Part shown: piece after piece, positions 62,247 through 64,000 of the stretch
Position numbering within the stretch: the first letter of the stretch is position 1
Layout: every line of letters begins with the position of its first letter
Assembly (NCBI RefSeq): GCF_947172395.1
Contig: NC_069104.1
Coordinates: 9,079,355 to 9,143,354, forward strand
Reading direction: 5' to 3'
Length of the DNA stretch: 64,000 nucleotides
DNA from: Bicyclus anynana
Taxonomy: Eukaryota; Arthropoda; Insecta; Lepidoptera; Nymphalidae
Notes under the pieces: model-generated
Database searches by the model: none
Told to the model about the DNA's origin: nothing
The model's input: only the letters and a program-made list of their open reading frames with translations
Program-made: the position numbers and the translations under genes

Positions 62247-62405
62247 CTAGCTGACGCCGCGAGGTTTCACTCGCGTGTTTCCCGTGCCCGTAGGAATACA
62301 GAGATAATATATAGTTTATAGCCTTCCTCGATAAATAGGCTATCTAACATTGAAAGATTTTTTCAAATCGGACCAGTATTTCCTGAGATTAGCGCGTTCA
62401 ACCCA
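62247..62405 (-). mobile_element. Helitron 3' portion
   Basis: CTAGCTGACGCCGCGAGGTT, CACTCGCGTGTTTCCCGTGC, AGCCTTCCTCGATAAATAGG, TTTCAAATCGGACCAGTATT. The Helitron 5' end (TCTATACTAAT on minus) is not seen. Confidence 0.65.
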
Positions 62406-62657
62406 AATGCTTATGTTTTTAGGATTTTTTTCCTAAAGGCATAATTATGTAGGTACCTACATTTATTACATTTAACACTCCGATAAAATTTATACCCTAA
62501 AGAAATGTAACCAAATCAAACCTATTATGTAAAGTGGGGATGATTTATTTTTACTCGTTTGCTGCTTAGCGTGAAGTGTCGTTGAAAAGGTCTAAAAAAT
62601 GTGTGTTTTCGATTTACGAGTAAGTATGTGTTTGTTAAATATTAATGTACTGCAGCA
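62406..62657. other. Stretch between Helitrons
   Basis: No feature recognised; under 300 bases and listed only for continuity of the proposed intron. Confidence 0.3.
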
Positions 62658-63250
62658 GCAGCAGATGCCCGCGACTTTGTCCGCGTAGAATTCAGTTTTT
62701 CACAAAATATCGCGGGAACCATCGTTTTTTTCCGGGATGAAAAGGAAAAAGGAAATAGATTTTAGCCTATGTGTTAATCCAGAGTAAAATCTATTTTCGT
62801 TCCAAATTTCAGCCAAATCGCTTCTGTTTTTTTTTTTATATTCTTTTACAAGTTAGCCCTTGACTACAATCTCACCTGATGGTAAGTGATGATGCAGTCT
62901 AAGATGGAAGCGGACTAACTTGTTAGGAGGAGGATGAAAATCCATACCGCTTTCGGTTTCTACACGGCATCGTACCGGAACGCTAAATCGCTTGGCGATA
63001 CGTCTTTGTCGGTAGGGTGGTAACTAGCCACGGCCAAAGCCTCCCACCAGCCAGACCTGGACTAATTAAGAAAATCTTAATCTGCCCAGCCGGGGATCGA
63101 ACCCAGAACCTCCGTCTTGTAAATCCACCGCGCATACCACTGCGCCACGGAGGCCGTCAAAAAGGCGCGTCTGTAGCCGCAGCGTAAGGAGGAACAAACA
63201 TACTTGCACACAAACACACACAAACGTTCGGCTTTATAATATTAGTGTGA
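62658..63250 (-). mobile_element. Helitron split by a SINE-B
   Basis: AGATGCCCGCGACTTTGTCC, CACAAAATATCGCGGGAACC, GTGTTAATCCAGAGTAAAAT, TTCCAAATTTCAGCCAAATC; after the SINE-B, AGGAGGAACAAACATACTTG, CGGCTTTATAATATTAGTGT. CTAG at the left end is lost. Confidence 0.8.
62827..63160 (-). repeat. SINE-B nested in Helitron, full length
   Basis: TTTTTTTATATTCTTTTACA, full body, GGGGATCGAACCCAGAACC, GCGCCACGGAGGCCGTCA. Poly(A) on minus is well kept, suggesting a recent insertion. Confidence 0.9.
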
Positions 63251-63306
63251 TGTGATAATGTTATAGTAAAGTGTCCCTTCAAGTAGCCTTCACACTTCCA
63301 GCTAAA

Positions 63307-63440
63307 TTTTTAATTTTTTTATTATTTACAAGTTAGCCCCTGATGGTAAGTGATGATGCAATCCAAAATGTAAGCGGGCTAACTTGTTTGGAGGAGGATG
63401 AAAATCCACACCCCTTATGGTTTTTTGGTAACTAGCCACA
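63307..63440 (-). repeat. SINE-B fragment with internal deletions
   Basis: TTTACAAGTTAGCCCCTGAT, GTAAGCGGGCTAACTTGTTT, GATGAAAATCCACACCCCTT, TAACTAGCCACAG; most of the 5' half is gone. Confidence 0.8.
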
Positions 63441-63449
63441 GTTACTTTT

Positions 63450-63518
63450 AGAAAATTGCTTTACTATTAGCATACTCCTAATTTATATACAATTTAAAAA
63501 ACTGTCATCATCCCTATT
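63450..63518 (+). mobile_element. M1 terminal fragment
   Basis: GAAAATTGCTTTACTATTAG, CATACTCCTAATTTATATAC, CTGTCATCATCCCTATT: last ~70 bases of M1. Confidence 0.75.
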
Positions 63519-64000
63519 GTAGTCGGCGAACCAAAAACAACCTGCGGAAACTTACACTGCGCTTGGGAAAAATATTTCATGCATATCCTTCGCCTAACCC
63601 AATAAAAAAAAATATTAAAATCGAAAACTCGGTAAAAAGTTACATAAAAGAAAAATATAGTTACGTGTCGGATTGAGATTTTCATCCATTTTTTCGTCGT
63701 TCGATAAATAGTTTCGGAACGTGAAATTAAATTTAAATTTTAAATTTCTGTGATATTAAATGCTCGTTTTTGAGATAAGAGGTGAGATACCATTTTTTCG
63801 AGGTCAACAAGATACTTACATCTTGAATGAAACATTCTTTGAGATCCATATGTATTGCTTTTTTCTATTTTGAATCTCATCTACCGCATCTTATTATATA
63901 AATGGTCTGTATTAGGCACATACCTCAGCCAATGATAATTTTATTCTATAGATCGGTTACGTCCCTACAAAATCACCGCAAAAAGTGGCCGAATAATAGG
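63519..64000. other. Right edge, no recognised feature
   Basis: AT-rich. TCACCGCAAAAAGTG at 63973 also occurs near 46523, a short shared word only. No further exon of the candidate gene is evident. Confidence 0.35.

Overview
This is AT-rich, gene-poor insect DNA, almost certainly from a moth or butterfly (Lepidoptera). The evidence is its set of repeats: tRNA-derived SINEs, Helitrons whose 3' end is a GCGGACG/CGTCCGC hairpin followed by CTAG, RTE/BovB-type LINE ends with (GAT)n tails, CR1-like LINE ends, and a Dong/R4-type retrotransposon in a (TAA)n microsatellite. Family names rest on motifs read by eye; no database was searched, and coordinates of degenerate repeats are approximate.

Layout. 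1-3.4 kb: old repeats (Dong-like scrap, diverged SINE, broken RTE 3' end, a TTCCGTA-type repeat). 3.4-7.4 kb: a complete-looking Dong/R4 element with one intact 1191-codon ORF (Myb-like N-terminal region, reverse transcriptase with YMDD, CCHC zinc knuckle, restriction-like endonuclease). This is the only long intact coding region. 7.4-8.9 kb: the 3' end of a CR1-like LINE and a 150-bp tandem repeat. 9.5-24 kb: dense nested SINEs, Helitrons and terminal-inverted-repeat (TIR) elements. 24.2-26.9 kb: a 236-bp satellite with higher-order structure, interrupted by other elements, followed by a 0.66-kb tandem duplication. 27-62 kb: more of the same, including an RTE copy with 5' inversion, further Dong-like 3' fragments, foldback elements and many nested insertions. 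62.05-62.21 kb: a candidate host first exon (start codon, 18 codons, canonical splice donor) that would continue beyond the right edge.

Four SINE families with different tRNA-like heads are labelled A-D here (A: (GAT)n tail; B: poly(A) tail; C and D: other heads). They are local labels, as are M1 and M2 (TIR elements) and U1-U3 (unclassified repeats). The non-autonomous elements depend on proteins supplied elsewhere in the genome; the Dong element is the only one here that could encode its own machinery. Nesting gives relative ages: several SINE-B copies and one Helitron interrupt older SINE-A or Helitron copies, and the Dong-like 3' fragments belong to an older lineage than the intact element.
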